This document shows positions 10,601 through 20,680 of a stretch of DNA of 64,000 bases, piece after piece. Position 1 is the stretch's first letter. Each line of letters begins with the position of its first letter. The translations under genes and the position numbers were made by a program. The stretch comes from Roridomyces roridus (lineage: Eukaryota; Basidiomycota; Agaricomycetes; Agaricales; Mycenaceae): assembly GCA_029378245.1 (NCBI GenBank), contig JARKIF010000009.1, positions 1-64,000 on the forward strand. Reading direction: 5' to 3'. The notes below the pieces were generated by a model that made no database searches, was not told where the DNA came from, and saw only the letters and a program-made list of their open reading frames with translations.

Positions 10601-11552
10601 CTACGTGGAATGACGACGAGGGAAAACAAGCCCTCCCCAGGAGTAGTCCACCATGCTCCGGTCGTCCCAGCTGGGATAATCATTCCTCATTGAATCTTCC
10701 TCGCCATAATGGCGAAACGGGGGGTGCTGGATTACCTGCCGACAGAGCGGGCAGTCACCGCGTTTGTCGAGCCAAGCGCGAATGCAGACATAGCAATGGC
10801 TATGTCCGCAGGTGTATCTGTAAAACGGACGGGACGTCAGTGAGTATTCCAAAGGGACGGTGGGTGACGTACGACACGGGATGCGACTTGGGACCGAGGC
10901 AGATATCGCAGCGGTGGTGGTCCTTCAGCTCGGGGAGCTCGGGCGGCCGATCGAGCGTGAGCCAATACGAATTGCCCACATCGGATGGGACAGGCACGGG
11001 GGTGAGAGGTATGACGGGGATGGCGGGAATGACCGGGCTGTCCTCCTCGTCGTCGCTATCAGGACGAAGACGCCATCGCACCTTCCGAATCGGACCAGTC
11101 CCTCGGGATTGCACTTGACGCTGACACTCTGCCATGACACGAGCATCGTGCGCGCGCTTGGCACGCTCGGAGCGCTGCCGGGTGCGCTCCTCAGCCTCGG
11201 CATGGGCTTGACGCTCCTCAGCAGCAATGCGTGCCTGGATCGAGTCAAAGGCCGCGCGCGCCTTGGCTTTGCGTTCAGCCTTCTTCTTTTCGGTGGGGTC
11301 TTGTGCGCGAGCGACAGGCCGAACGTTGGCGTGCAGGCGTGAGGCGCGGATGGCTTTACCGATGCGGGTCTTGGACTTCGGGCTGAGCTGGATGATGCCG
11401 TCCGCATTCAGCTGGATGGGATGGCCTACAGCGTAGAGTCAGTTCTGGAGAGCATGAGCCGCGGAGAACGCACCTATCGCACGCACGACCTCCGTTGGCG
11501 TAATCGGCCATTGGCTGGGATCCTTGGTGAACGATTTTTTGCTGGACGACAT
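10601..11552 (-). CDS. RING-finger (C3HC4) cargo protein
   Basis: Minus-strand gene starting at ATG 11552 ('MSSSKKSFTKDPSQW..'). After one intron it enters a long Ala/Arg/Glu-rich helix ('AERKAKARAAFDSIQARIAAEERQ'), then a loop rich in Pro, Val and Ile. The C-terminal RING finger begins 'CDICLGPKSHPVSY' and, after an intron near 10820-10870, continues 'TCGHSHCYVCIRAWLDKRGDCPLC'. This gives the Cys/His spacing of a C3HC4 RING with CPLC as the last pair. RING domains usually recruit E2 enzymes for ubiquitin transfer. The substrate is unknown. It ends with 'YSWGGLVFPRRHST'. Its neighbours are other cargo genes on the same strand, so it travels with the transposon. Confidence 0.78.
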
Positions 11553-11658
11553 GATGGGCAAAGCCAAGACGCAATCGCGACAAGACAAGATCAGAGTGCA
11601 CATGGAACGAAGGTGATGGTGATGGATGTGAAACGGATGTATTTGCAAGTATTCGAGT

Positions 11659-13190
11659 CTAGATACGGAGTTTTTCGACGGTAGAGAAAACATGAGTGGC
11701 GTCAGGCCAGCTAGACCAAGTGGGAGGAGGCGCAAAGTATTGGGTGATGGAGAACCGTGTCTCCCCCGACCGAATCACGGCAATTGAGAAACGCATGAGG
11801 GGTGGGATGAGGAAGGTCGTCCCGGCTGGGAATTCCACCACCTTACCCATATCCCATAAAATGAGATGCCCCCCGCGTGTTGCGTCAAAGCTACCGAATG
11901 CGGTTAGCGCCAGCCAACACCACCGCGCAATGGGCGCGTCAGGTCGTCCTGGTGGGGTCACCGCCTGGGGTCCGAGGTCGAAAGTGATGTTGGTCCAAGG
12001 GCCTGGAGAGACGGGGTGAAGATGCGGGTAGCGAGCAAAGAGGCCGGCCTTGAGTTGCTGGGCAATGTCGTAGCCCTTGGGAGCCGACCGTTGGAAGGAG
12101 TCTGAAGCCAAGTAATGAGAGTAGGAAAGAGGAAAGCGGCGTGAGAGTCACCTCGGGCAAAGCGAAGCCAATCTCCGATGGTCTCGTTATTCATCAAAGA
12201 CTCGACCGTCATGAACTCCGCCATATCGTACTGGACGTTCTCAGGACGCTGAGGGAAATGTGAGTGAGAGCTTCAATTTGGACACATTACTGACCTCCAA
12301 ACCCTCTGGGTAGTGAATACCCGCCGTTATGGAAGACCGCCTTCCCTCAGGCAGATCCTCCGCGTACAAGCCCGCCAGAGAAAACGCTCGGTTCACGTCC
12401 GCAACCATGGTCTCCACCTTACGCTTCTGCGGCTTTCCGACACCCATGAGCATGACGAGCCCAGTGCGATCCTCGAATGGCAGAAGGTCACTTCAAATCA
12501 CAATCAACAGACGAACGAGAAAGAACTGAATACACCTACTTGCCAGGCCAGCAGACAAGCTCGAACTTCTCCCCAAGGACGACTTCCCTGTAGGTGTATA
12601 CTCGGTCGTACGGTGCCCATGTATCGTCCCAGATGTGGTCGCGCTGCGTCCAAGGCGGTCTTGGGCGGGGATCACGAGGAAACTCGGCAGCTCCGCCAAC
12701 GACTGGAGCCTCCCCGTGTTCACGCGCTGCATGTCCACGAAGGAGGCTGCCGAGCTCTTGGTCCTCTCCTTCATCCTCACCCGCGACCAATGCCAACTCG
12801 TACGCGGGGTCGTCCGAAGATGAAGACTCGTTTCCGGCAAACCTCTCACCGCGAGCAGCGCGCTCCTGAAGATTCTCCGTCCTCAAACGCTCGAAGATGT
12901 CGAAGGTTAACCTCGTGTTTGGGGGCAGTCCCAACAAAAGCAGGGGAAGTCTTCGACCATCCGGTCGGGCAACGCGGGCAGCTTTTGCGGCTATTGAAAC
13001 GGAGGTCAGTAGAATGCCATAGTCAGGGTAACGACTACTCACCTGAGAGTTGCATGATGTAGGCAACGAGCTCAAGGTCAAGTTCAAGGTCAAATCGAGC
13101 AGAAAAAAGGACGAGACGTATGGCGAAATGATGCCGCTTAATAGCATCAACTCGAAATCGTTTCTCCAATTTCTTGATGACGACCGCCAT
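11659..13190 (-). CDS. TET/JBP-like 2OG-dioxygenase-fold cargo protein, probably catalytically dead
   Basis: Minus-strand, about five exons. The start is uncertain (ATG 13190 gives 'MAVVIKKLEKRF'). The middle contains 'PWTQRDHIWDDTWAPYDRVYTYREVVLGEKFELVCWPG' and 'VMLMGVGKPQKRKVETMVADVNRAF'. The C-terminal ~150 residues match the KDZ-linked TET/JBP pattern I recall: '..NITFDLGPQAVT', 'WCWLALTAFGSFDATRGGHLILWDMGKVVEFPAGTTFLIPP', 'ETRFSITQY'. That family oxidises methylated bases or thymine using Fe(II) and 2-oxoglutarate, with an HxD pair and a distal His as iron ligands. Here the expected PHxD region reads 'TPPGRPD' and the expected 'LRHSN' reads 'LMRFSI'. Both His ligands are therefore absent, while the 'GGHLxLWD' core and the Arg before 'FSITQY' remain. 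The 5' end overlaps the divergent gene at 13174. Confidence 0.68.
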
Positions 13191-13775
13191 CTCAAAACCG
13201 GAGCAAGCACTCCCTGATGACTTACCTGAGCTGATCGAAGCGCCCGCCAGCGACGACGAGGACCAGGCTTCGAATGACAGCGACGACGACGAGCCGCCGC
13301 CGCTGGAGGATGCCGACACCACCAAGGATGCTCAACCCGACACCAAGAACCCTCCGCGGGTTTTTCAGCAAGCACGCGTGTTGTTGGGCGGCCCAACTGC
13401 GACCTTCAGAGGGGACCAAGGCGAGTCCAGTGTGGCCGTCGCTGTCTGTCAACTGACATCAATGCAGCTTACAATACGGACGCGTCCGTTGTGCCTTTCC
13501 TCCCTCGGACCTTCACGATCGCTCCCACCTCAAGCTACGACATCATGTGTCAATATCCCATTAAGTGCGTGCAGCATTATCTTTTTATCCGCTACTCTAA
13601 TGATTTTCTCAGCTTTCAAACGCACAAATCACCCCACAGCGACGCTCATATGAAGGAATGTAGTGTTCGTCTGAACGCTACGGTGGAAATGGGGCATCTG
13701 GGCTTGCCGATGGTCGGGGAACAGTGCGAGATGGTGTGGACTCAGTTCCAAGCGAAGCCTCGTGCCAAGCTCTGA
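13174..13775 (+). CDS. Small acidic protein at the head of the transposase arm
   Basis: Three exons. Exon 1 (13174 to ~13429) encodes 'MMTTAISKPEQ..' and a strongly acidic stretch with Asp/Glu runs. A very short intron (about 13430-13467) leads to 'YNTDASVVPFLPRTFTIAPTSSYDIMCQYPI'. A second intron (13565-13612) leads to 'FQTHKSPHSDAHMKECSVRLNATVEMGHLGLPMVGEQCEMVW' and the stop at 13773-13775. 'SSYDIMCQY' resembles the KDZ core motif 'SYDIACQW', so this may descend from a transposase fragment. The 38-bp first intron is unusually short and its boundary is uncertain. The start overlaps that of the opposite-strand TET/JBP-like gene, so one of the two start calls may be wrong. Function unknown. 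Confidence 0.5.
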
Positions 13776-13906
13776 GCTCCGAAGCCTCGGGCGCCGTTGG
13801 GATATGTTGCATATGTTATTCGTCTTCTACCCAATCAAGCACCCCAAAAACTCGTTTCAGATAAGCCGTTTGCCCCAAGCATTGCTCTTTACTAACCACC
13901 CCCATC

Positions 13907-14524
13907 ATGTCCCTCCCTCTCGACGACATCTTCCGCGCAGCTCCCGTCGTTGGCCACGGACGGGTCGTCGGCACGAACCCCCACTTTTTCGCAGACAATC
14001 TCCGCCAAGCTGCGCAAGACCCTCTGATTGTGCAGCTCGCCGAGCGGCGCTATCGGCAGCTAGCTGGCAACAGCGAGGCGCCCGTCTGCTGCGGCTGGTG
14101 CACGCGCTCGCTGCAGAATATGGGCAGCCTGTTTTTCTGCGAAGAACGGTGCTGTGGTGAGGTGCCTGCTTGCGCGCAGTGCATCTCGGTGTTGCATGAG
14201 CGAGCCCCGTTTCACACGCTGGAGGTGAGAACGCTCCTCTCGTCTCGCACTGTTTCTGGTTTTGATCTTCTTCAGGAGTGGATCTACGACGGCGAAGATT
14301 GGGATCCGGGAAACACCCTTTCCGCCTTCGACGTCGACTACGTCTATCAAATGGGGCATGAGGGTTTGCCGTGTCCCCGCCCCTCATCTAGGCTGACGCA
14401 GCGCGCCGTGACCCGCCCCGACGGCGGGTATCTTCTCTGGTGTCGGGGGTGCCGATGTAATGATGCGGCGGGGAATGCGCGGCAGAGCGCTCAGAATGCG
14501 GTGGGGTATGCGACGGGCCCATAG
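13907..14524 (+). CDS. Stand-alone CxC2-like cysteine-cluster protein
   Basis: Starts ATG 13907 ('MSLPLDDIFRAAPVVGHGRVVGTNPHFF'). An in-frame 51-bp intron (14225-14275) joins 'ERAPFHTLE' to 'EWIYDGEDWDPG'. Paired cysteines occur in 'CCGWCTRSLQNMGSLFFCEERCCGEVPACAQCISVLHE', then 'YQMGHEGLPCPRP' and 'LLWCRGCRCN'. This parallels the CxC2 cysteine cluster of the adjacent transposase ('CGPCGTAW..FRCVHCGEFLQCAECLRQRH', 'EWTGTHWTDAQL', 'YQLGHGGFPCQKP', 'LCYCGC'), but the protein stops before the RNase-H-like core. It lies about 170 bp upstream of that transposase on the same strand. A zinc-binding accessory or competitor of the transposase is plausible but unproven. Confidence 0.7.
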   Translation: MSLPLDDIFRAAPVVGHGRVVGTNPHFFADNLRQAAQDPLIVQLAERRYRQLAGNSEAPVCCGWCTRSLQNMGSLFFCEERCCGEVPACAQCISVLHERAPFHTLEVRTLLSSRTVSGFDLLQEWIYDGEDWDPGNTLSAFDVDYVYQMGHEGLPCPRPSSRLTQRAVTRPDGGYLLWCRGCRCNDAAGNARQSAQNAVGYATGP

Positions 14525-14695
14525 TTTCGTTTTTTTTTTTTGTACCTACATCCCTACATCGAAAATGCGTCGTTTTTTGTTTTTTGCCATCTTGTCCCAA
14601 TTGGGAAGGTTGATACCATCAGCCGCCATCAGTCTTTGCTCTCCCGACCATGCGACGAATGGCTCGGCTACTGCTCCCTCTTGGCTCTCCTCCAC

Positions 14696-17600
14696 ATGCC
14701 TGGCCGGCGCCGCGATGATACAGTGCACTTCGACGCCGACGTTCCCGACTTTGTCGCCGACACCGTCATCGAGGTCTCCACAGACGGCCAGCGAAATTTC
14801 ACCTCGTACACCGATGTTCGCCCTCAGAAACGACCCCGGAACCCGGTACCCGAGGACCTAGACGACTTTTATGCAGGCTGGACCCCCGTTCTGGATGAAG
14901 AAAGCACGGTGGAAGCGTTGGCAGACACCATCTCTTCCCTGGACATTGAGGTCGAGGAGGTTGACACAGGCAAGCGCAAACGCTACGAAAACTCCGTGAG
15001 TGGGCTCTCTCCGACTTCTAGCCACCTTCCTGACCCTGGTTTCGTTCCAGGACGACCCAATGGGTGCCTGGCGTCCGCACGCCCAGTCCTTTCTCGACCG
15101 AATGATGAGGCGACACTACATAGGGCGCATCCCCAAGTGCGGCCCTTGTGGAACTGCTTGGGAGAGTGGCCAGCGTATTTTTCGCTGCGTTCATTGCGGA
15201 GAGTTTTTGCAATGTGCGGAATGTCTGCGACAACGTCATGCGCTCACCCCGCTGCACCACATCAAGGCAAGTACTATTCAATTTACTGGTGTGCGATGCT
15301 CAACGAGACTCCAGGAGTGGACTGGGACCCATTGGACCGATGCTCAGTTGTCAGGGCCGCAGAATTCGACGGAACGCCGCACTGCAGCGGAACGAAGTCG
15401 AGGTCGATTGTCCGGGGTAGGACTCGTCTACCAGCTCGGGCACGGTGGCTTTCCTTGCCAGAAGCCCGGCTCGATCCAGCCCATGGTCGTTGTCGACACT
15501 ACGGGCGTGTTCACCCTGGACCTATGCTACTGTGGATGTCGTCCTTGGGAAGGGACGAGTACCGTCAACCAACTCATCGACAATGCCTGGTATCCCGCTA
15601 CTGTCGTCGAGCCCGCGACGTGTGCAACGTTCCGGGTGCTTGAAGAATTTTGCTTGCTGAATGTTGTCGGCAATGTGAGCGTCAACGATTACATCGGTAC
15701 TCTGGAAAGAATGTCCGACCCCTTGATGTCTGGTGATCTGCCGGTGAGTTTCTCAGATTGCTAGGCGCACGAGACGTAGCTGACACTTCGCAGGATCGTT
15801 ACAAAGCCTTTGGTCGAATGACCCGGCAGTACGACTTCCTCCAAAGGGCCGCGAGGACCGGCTGGGCGCAGACGGACAATGGCCTGTCCATGATCACCCC
15901 GGGTGGTATGGCAGTCCTCTGCTGGTCGTGTCCCCATCGCGATATGAATCTCCCGGAAGGCTGGCAAGATGTGCCTCCGAAATACCGGTAAGCATTCACC
16001 TTGCCTGGAACACGGATGGCTGACGACGTCCCCAGTTTTCTTTACATGATAATCCTCGCCCTTGACGCCAATTTTCGCCTCAAGAATCGATTGCGCGCAA
16101 ACGAAAGGCATAACCCCTCGCTGGCACCGGGCAAGTCTTATTTCGTCGAAACGGACCCTTACAAGGCGCACTTGAAGAACTACGTGGCCGAGAAGGATGT
16201 ACGTGATTTCGATTCTTTTCTTGTCGGCATCTCATTGACGTGCTCGCAAGGTCAGTTCTTGCATCGCCTTCGCTGCCTTACTCCAAAAGGACACCCGCGT
16301 TACCAAAGGCTTGCGTGTTTCGGGAGTCGGGGGGTGCGTTTGTGCACGACATGGGGTGGTGCGCCCGTTGGGGATGGGGGATTTGCAGAAAGGAGAACGG
16401 TACGCCTCTGATCTACCCAATTTTGATGCAATGACTGAAACGATACAGCTACGCTAATATGGACTATATACTCCTTTCAGCTCTCACGGGCGTGGCCGTG
16501 CTCTGCGTGGCCATCTCCTACGATATTGCTTGCCAATGGAAAATCCATCTGGCCACGCGCGCGGAGAGTATCACCGAGACAACGCAAGTAACGACCAACC
16601 TTCAAGATTTCGAAATTCAGTATGGCCTGCCCGTGTGGCACGCAGCCGCTCACGAGATCAATTGCCAAATGAATAATTCCCTGAGCTACGCGGTGGGAGT
16701 GGGTCGTACCGATGGGGAGGGAATCGAGCGCACTTGGGCGGTTCTGAATCCCGCGGGGTATGCGACCAAGGAGATGGGCGAGGGCGCACGGCACGACTCC
16801 CTCGAGACGAAGGTGGACCATATCAACTTCGAGAAGAACATCAAAGAAGGTGAGCTATACTCGTTCTTCTGGTGACCAGTTTCTGACGGATTGCTATCCA
16901 GGCGATTTGTTATCGCGCAAGCTCATTGTCGCGATCGCCGAGCGCAACAAGCAAGTGGAAAACTTCAAGGAGGTCAATTCGACGCTGGAGCCCGACTTGC
17001 GTAAGAAGTGGCGGATGGAGATCGAGGAGTGGCAGCAGGATCATTCCCAGCGCAATCCATACGTGCTGGCGATACCGAGCGGTGGGTTATTCCTCTGGAG
17101 TCAGCGCAAGAACGAAACTTACAGTACATAGGAGGGATCAGTGAGGGAGCGGTGCTGCGGGAGCTGAAGGAGCAGGATGCGGCGGAGGCAGCGGAGGGTA
17201 ATACGCCGGCAAGCGCGACCCAAATGACGGCCCCTGCATTCCTCAAGGCTGGGCTTCAGATCGAAGATGCTCAGTATGTGTATGTTTTCGACTGCAGGGC
17301 GTTAACTAAGGACGGTGTTACAGGCGTCGTATCAAATCTGAGCTCAAGGGCGTCACTATCGTCTCCGCTGACCGGTCAAGTCAAATCCAAGAACTCCGAT
17401 TGGCGCTCCTCCGCAAGTTCCGGACGTACGAAACGTTACAGGACGTTTACATGCCCGGGGTCGCGCTGCTGCGGCGCGAGGCTGAGGCGTTACGGGACTG
17501 GGATGCGCCGCCGCCAAAGGCAGAAGACCTGAAGCTTTGGCTACCGTCGGAGCTCAGCGAGGAGCAGCGGCGTAGCGCGTGCCGCGCGGGACTGGGTGCG

Positions 17601-18539
17601 ATGGAAGCGCGGTTACGGGAGGGTCAATGTGCGGATGCCCTGAAGGATCTTCGGGCGCGTTTGCACACGCAGCGCTTTCTCGTGACGTGGCGCAACGCCA
17701 ACGCGGTGGGGCAGAAGGGGTCAACACGCTCCGCTACGCTGATTGGTTGGGTGGGGGATCGTATTCAGCGAGTGGCGATGAAGTATCGCCAGGCGAGATC
17801 GTCTCTGATCGCGGTGAAGGGGGAGGGCTATGCTCCGCATTACAAAGAGCTGCGGCAGGAGGACCTGAGCATCGGTGTGGAGGAGGAGAGCGACTCTTCG
17901 GCGCGCAAGCAGCTGGCTCGTTTGGGCTCGAGAAAGTCCCGGAATGAGCCCGCGGCGCTGAAGAAGCACTTCTCCTGGATTTGGACTGTGGCGGGTGGAC
18001 CCAACGAGGACGACGAGGCAGCTTTGCATGATTGTAAGCGTCGCCGCGCGTTTTATACACTTGGGAATGCTAACAACACGATTTCAGCGGTACAGGTGGA
18101 ATGGTCGAAGGCGCGCGCCCGGCGGGATCGTTGGGTGGAGGAGGTGGAGCTTTTGCGGGAGGAGATGCGTAGGACGATGCGCATGCTCCGCTACATTCAG
18201 GAGAAGTGGGGTCATGCGTTGGACCTGCGACCGGATGCGAATGTCGAGGTGGCAGCGGGTGCTCGCGCGTATGGTCAGCTGCAGATTGCTGTCCATCACC
18301 AGATCGCGGAGGCTTTTTTTACTGGGTGGAATCGGTCAATGGCGACGGCGGTGAAAGACGTCATTCGGCAGGACGGGACTGTGTACCGGGAGATCTTGGA
18401 TGGGCATGGAATGGACAACGCGCCGAGTGTTGGGCTGGAAGATTTGGAGGAGGCGGAGGCGGGGACAGGGACAGGGGCATCCGCTGCCAGCGTGGCAACG
18501 CGCACCCGCAGTCGGGCAGCACAAGCGAGGGGCGGGTGA
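14696..18539 (+). CDS. KDZ transposase with CxC2 cysteine cluster, apparently intact
   Basis: ATG 14696 ('MPGRRRDDTVHFDADVPDFV'). Exons assemble into a protein of roughly 1,000 residues. The N-terminal third holds the CxC2 cluster (CGPC, CVHC, CAEC, GGFPC, CYCGC), then 'CATFRVLEEFCLL', 'YDFLQRAARTGW' and 'LCWSCPHRDMNLPEGW'. The core has 'FLYMIILALDANFRLKNR' (first Asp), 'GMGDLQKGERYANMDYI', 'AISYDIACQWKIHL' (second Asp), 'PVWHAAAHEINCQMNNSLSYAVGVG' and 'RTDGEGIERTWAVLNP' (probable catalytic Glu), then 'RHDSLETKVDHINFEKN'. The C-terminus is helical and ends 'RTRSRAAQARGG'. Introns lie near 14996-15050, 15266-15312 (GC donor), 15744-15793, 15988-16034, 16199-16251, 16399-16447, 16850-16900, 17081-17131, 17275-17322 and 18035-18088. 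I see no frameshift or internal stop. It should excise and insert the 15-kb element. Confidence 0.85.
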
Positions 18540-18744
18540 TGGTGTATCAATACGGCGTTGTGTCGAGTACAATTGTTCTCGAGTAAAATGATTGCATTAT
18601 TTGATGTATCCTCATTCGGAATTAAAAGAATTGATCTTGAGATGATTGAATTCACGAGAAGTGATCAACAGGAGCGGAATACAAAGGTACATACAGGCTG
18701 GTAGGCGTAGGGCAGCATAGGGACAGGCTAGGGGGAGTGAGGAA
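18540..18744. other. Right arm of the KDZ element, non-coding
   Basis: About 200 bp between the transposase stop and the right inverted repeat. AT-rich, with ATTAAAAG near 18621, probably the 3' UTR and poly(A) region. No gene. Confidence 0.5.
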
Positions 18745-18839
18745 AGGGCTGTAGCCATGCCCTGGCTAGAGTCGGTGCAGAAGACATGCGGCATTATGGC
18801 TAGATCCATACCCATAGGCTTTAGGCTACAGCTACGGGT
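18745..18839 (-). repeat. Right terminal inverted repeat of the KDZ element
   Basis: Reverse complement matches the left end: ACCCGTAGCTGTAGCC at the outer edge, CTAGCCATAATGCC in the middle and GGCTACAGCCCT at the inner edge. The match is imperfect but collinear over about 95 bp. The base after it begins the second GCATTTCGG copy. Confidence 0.75.
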
Positions 18840-18848
18840 GCATTTCGG
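18840..18848. repeat. 9-bp target-site duplication GCATTTCGG, right copy
   Basis: Identical to 3818-3826. It is followed directly by GGTCGATATTGG, which continues the host KDZ gene in the same frame that was interrupted at 3826. Confidence 0.85.
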
Positions 18849-20629
18849 GGTCGATATTGGGGTCGGCTACGATATCGGGTGCCACTTCTGCACCACTCTC
18901 GACAAGAGCGAGCTGGGACCCAAGGCGCGCGAGGCTCGACTGCGGTGCCTTGTCGGATCGTTCCACGGGCACGCCCACAATCGACTCTGTCAAGTCTGCT
19001 TCTTGGCGTTATACGTCAAGGGGCTTGGGATTGAGGATCTGGAGGGGTGTGAGCGCCGCTTCTCCAGAAGCAATGCACTGGCGGGTTGTTCTCGCCGTGC
19101 GAGTCGGTTCCATCGTCAGCAGGAGATCACCGGGTATTTCAAGCACATGGACGACTACGACGTGTACGCTTCCCTCGGTATGTCGACTTCTCTCTCTCGC
19201 TGCGACATGAACGCTGATCTCATTGCTTAGCGACATTCCTCTGCTCCAATTATGAGCAGTCTTTGAAGATCTTGGACGACGAACCGATTGTTAGGCAGAT
19301 GATGAGGGACGAGGATGTTGTGGATGGAGAGGAGTTTGTCCAGGCGCTTGCGGACGAGACGGTATATTTGCAGGAGCTGTGGAAGAGCTCCAAGAAGGCG
19401 GAGGATACTCCCGAAACCCGCTACGTTGCTTGCCTGGTAGCAGAGAGCGCTGACTTGTGAGTCTTCAGCCCATCTCTTCTGCCTGTATCTGACACGGGTG
19501 TGCAGAGCCAAAGTCACGGCTTGCAGGGCAGCCGTTCGCCAATCGCGGTCGGACGATGCAGCTTTCACGCCCGGCAAGACCAAGGCAGACATGGCGCTTC
19601 GGCATGCGTTGGAGAAGAGGGAGCGGAGCGCGATGGCGCTGGCGGATATCGAGCAGGAGCTTGGAATCACAACGCGCTGGACCCCGACGAGCCCAAGTTA
19701 CATTGCCGCCAAGGAGGAGGCGCGCTCGCTGGAGTATCAGCGTGCCCTTGATCGACTGGAGCTCCTCGTCGTGGAGCGTCTGTTCGAGCTCACCAAGATG
19801 AATCAATCCGGCACCGGTGAGTTTCATTCTATTCCTTCTATTCCTCTTGCTGATTTCAATCCTAGGCTACAAGATGCGAAAACACATTGCAAAATCTCTA
19901 CAGGCTCGCTCCAAGGCTGTCCGATCCGCGGTCGCAAAGTACAACGCCGCTGCCGCTGCTGTCACCCCACCTCGGGATCATGTCGACATCGAGCAGGTCC
20001 TCGAATATGCGTTCCTCGCCGATTTCGACCTACTCCGTCACAGCCATCACGAAGTCCACCGCCAATACTGGGCCCGCCCTGCATATCGCGCCGTTATGAA
20101 CCGCTGGTTCCGCCTGGAGCGTGCACGAGAGGAGATCAAGCGACTAGATGTCGAAATCCGACGTTTTGTCACCTGGATGCGGGACGAGAGCGTGTTCCTC
20201 CATAAACGGGAGAGGGAGCTGCGGTGGACGGAGGGGAAGACGGAGCAGCAGGTGGAGGATGACCACGCCTTGGCCGTCCATCTTGCAGAGTACCGGGAGC
20301 GGAGGGGTAGGTTTGAGCAGTCGCACATGATGCGGCTGCACACGTTGAAACGAAGGTGGGGCACACGGTGTACTGCGTCCTTGACACCCGGCGTCCCGCT
20401 GCAGTCCGTTTCGCCCGACGAGGATGAGGAGGACCAGATGCTGGTGGACGCGGAGCGGGAGGTGGGGATGGCGGGAGGGGAGGAGCCCACGCGGCAAGCA
20501 GATGATGATGAGGACCACTCGGAGGGCGAGGATGATGAAGCGCATGATGAGCAGGTTTCGGACTTGCTCTTCAAGATCGCCGGCCTTGGGATTGATGCGG
20601 AGGAACGCGGAGAGAGTATCACAGAGTAA
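18849..20629 (+). pseudogene. KDZ transposase (older host copy), C-terminal segment
   Basis: The rest of the host gene after the 15-kb insertion. It opens with 'VDIGVGYDIGCHFCTTL' (second catalytic Asp region) and continues 'LVGSFHGHAHNRLCQVCFLALYVKGLGIEDLEGCERRFSRSNALAG' (probable catalytic Glu), 'RFHRQQEITGYFKHMDDYDVYASL', 'TFLCSNYEQSLKIL', 'LADIEQELGITTRW', 'YQRALDRLELLVVERLFELTKMNQSGTGYKMRKHIAKSLQARSKAVRSAVAKYN' and 'AFLADFDLLRH', ending in an acidic tail at 20627-20629. Introns lie near 19177-19230, 19456-19505 and 19815-19864. This half has no visible frame break, so inactivation comes from the insertions and the single deletion upstream. It belongs to a KDZ branch distinct from the CxC2 transposase inside it. 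Confidence 0.82.
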
Positions 20630-20680
20630 AATGTAGTTATTCAAAGAATTTCCTTTTTGAGCTAAGATCATGATGCGGGA

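Larger units (their letters stand above)
3827..18839 (+). mobile_element. Cargo-bearing CxC2-type KDZ DNA transposon, 15,013 bp
   Basis: A complete-looking transposon bounded by imperfect terminal inverted repeats of about 95 bp (outermost AGCCGTAGCTGTA against ACCCGTAGCTGTA) and a 9-bp target duplication. Both ends carry repeated GTAGCC/GGCTA motifs. The plus-strand arm has a KDZ transposase, a CxC2-like mini-protein and a small acidic protein. The minus-strand arm has four cargo genes: a conserved agaric protein, a basic small protein, a RING protein and a TET/JBP-like protein. Association of KDZ elements with TET/JBP genes in basidiomycetes is established. Here the boundaries show that the whole set lies inside one insertion. 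The transposase reads through without an evident break, so recent activity is possible. Confidence 0.85.
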
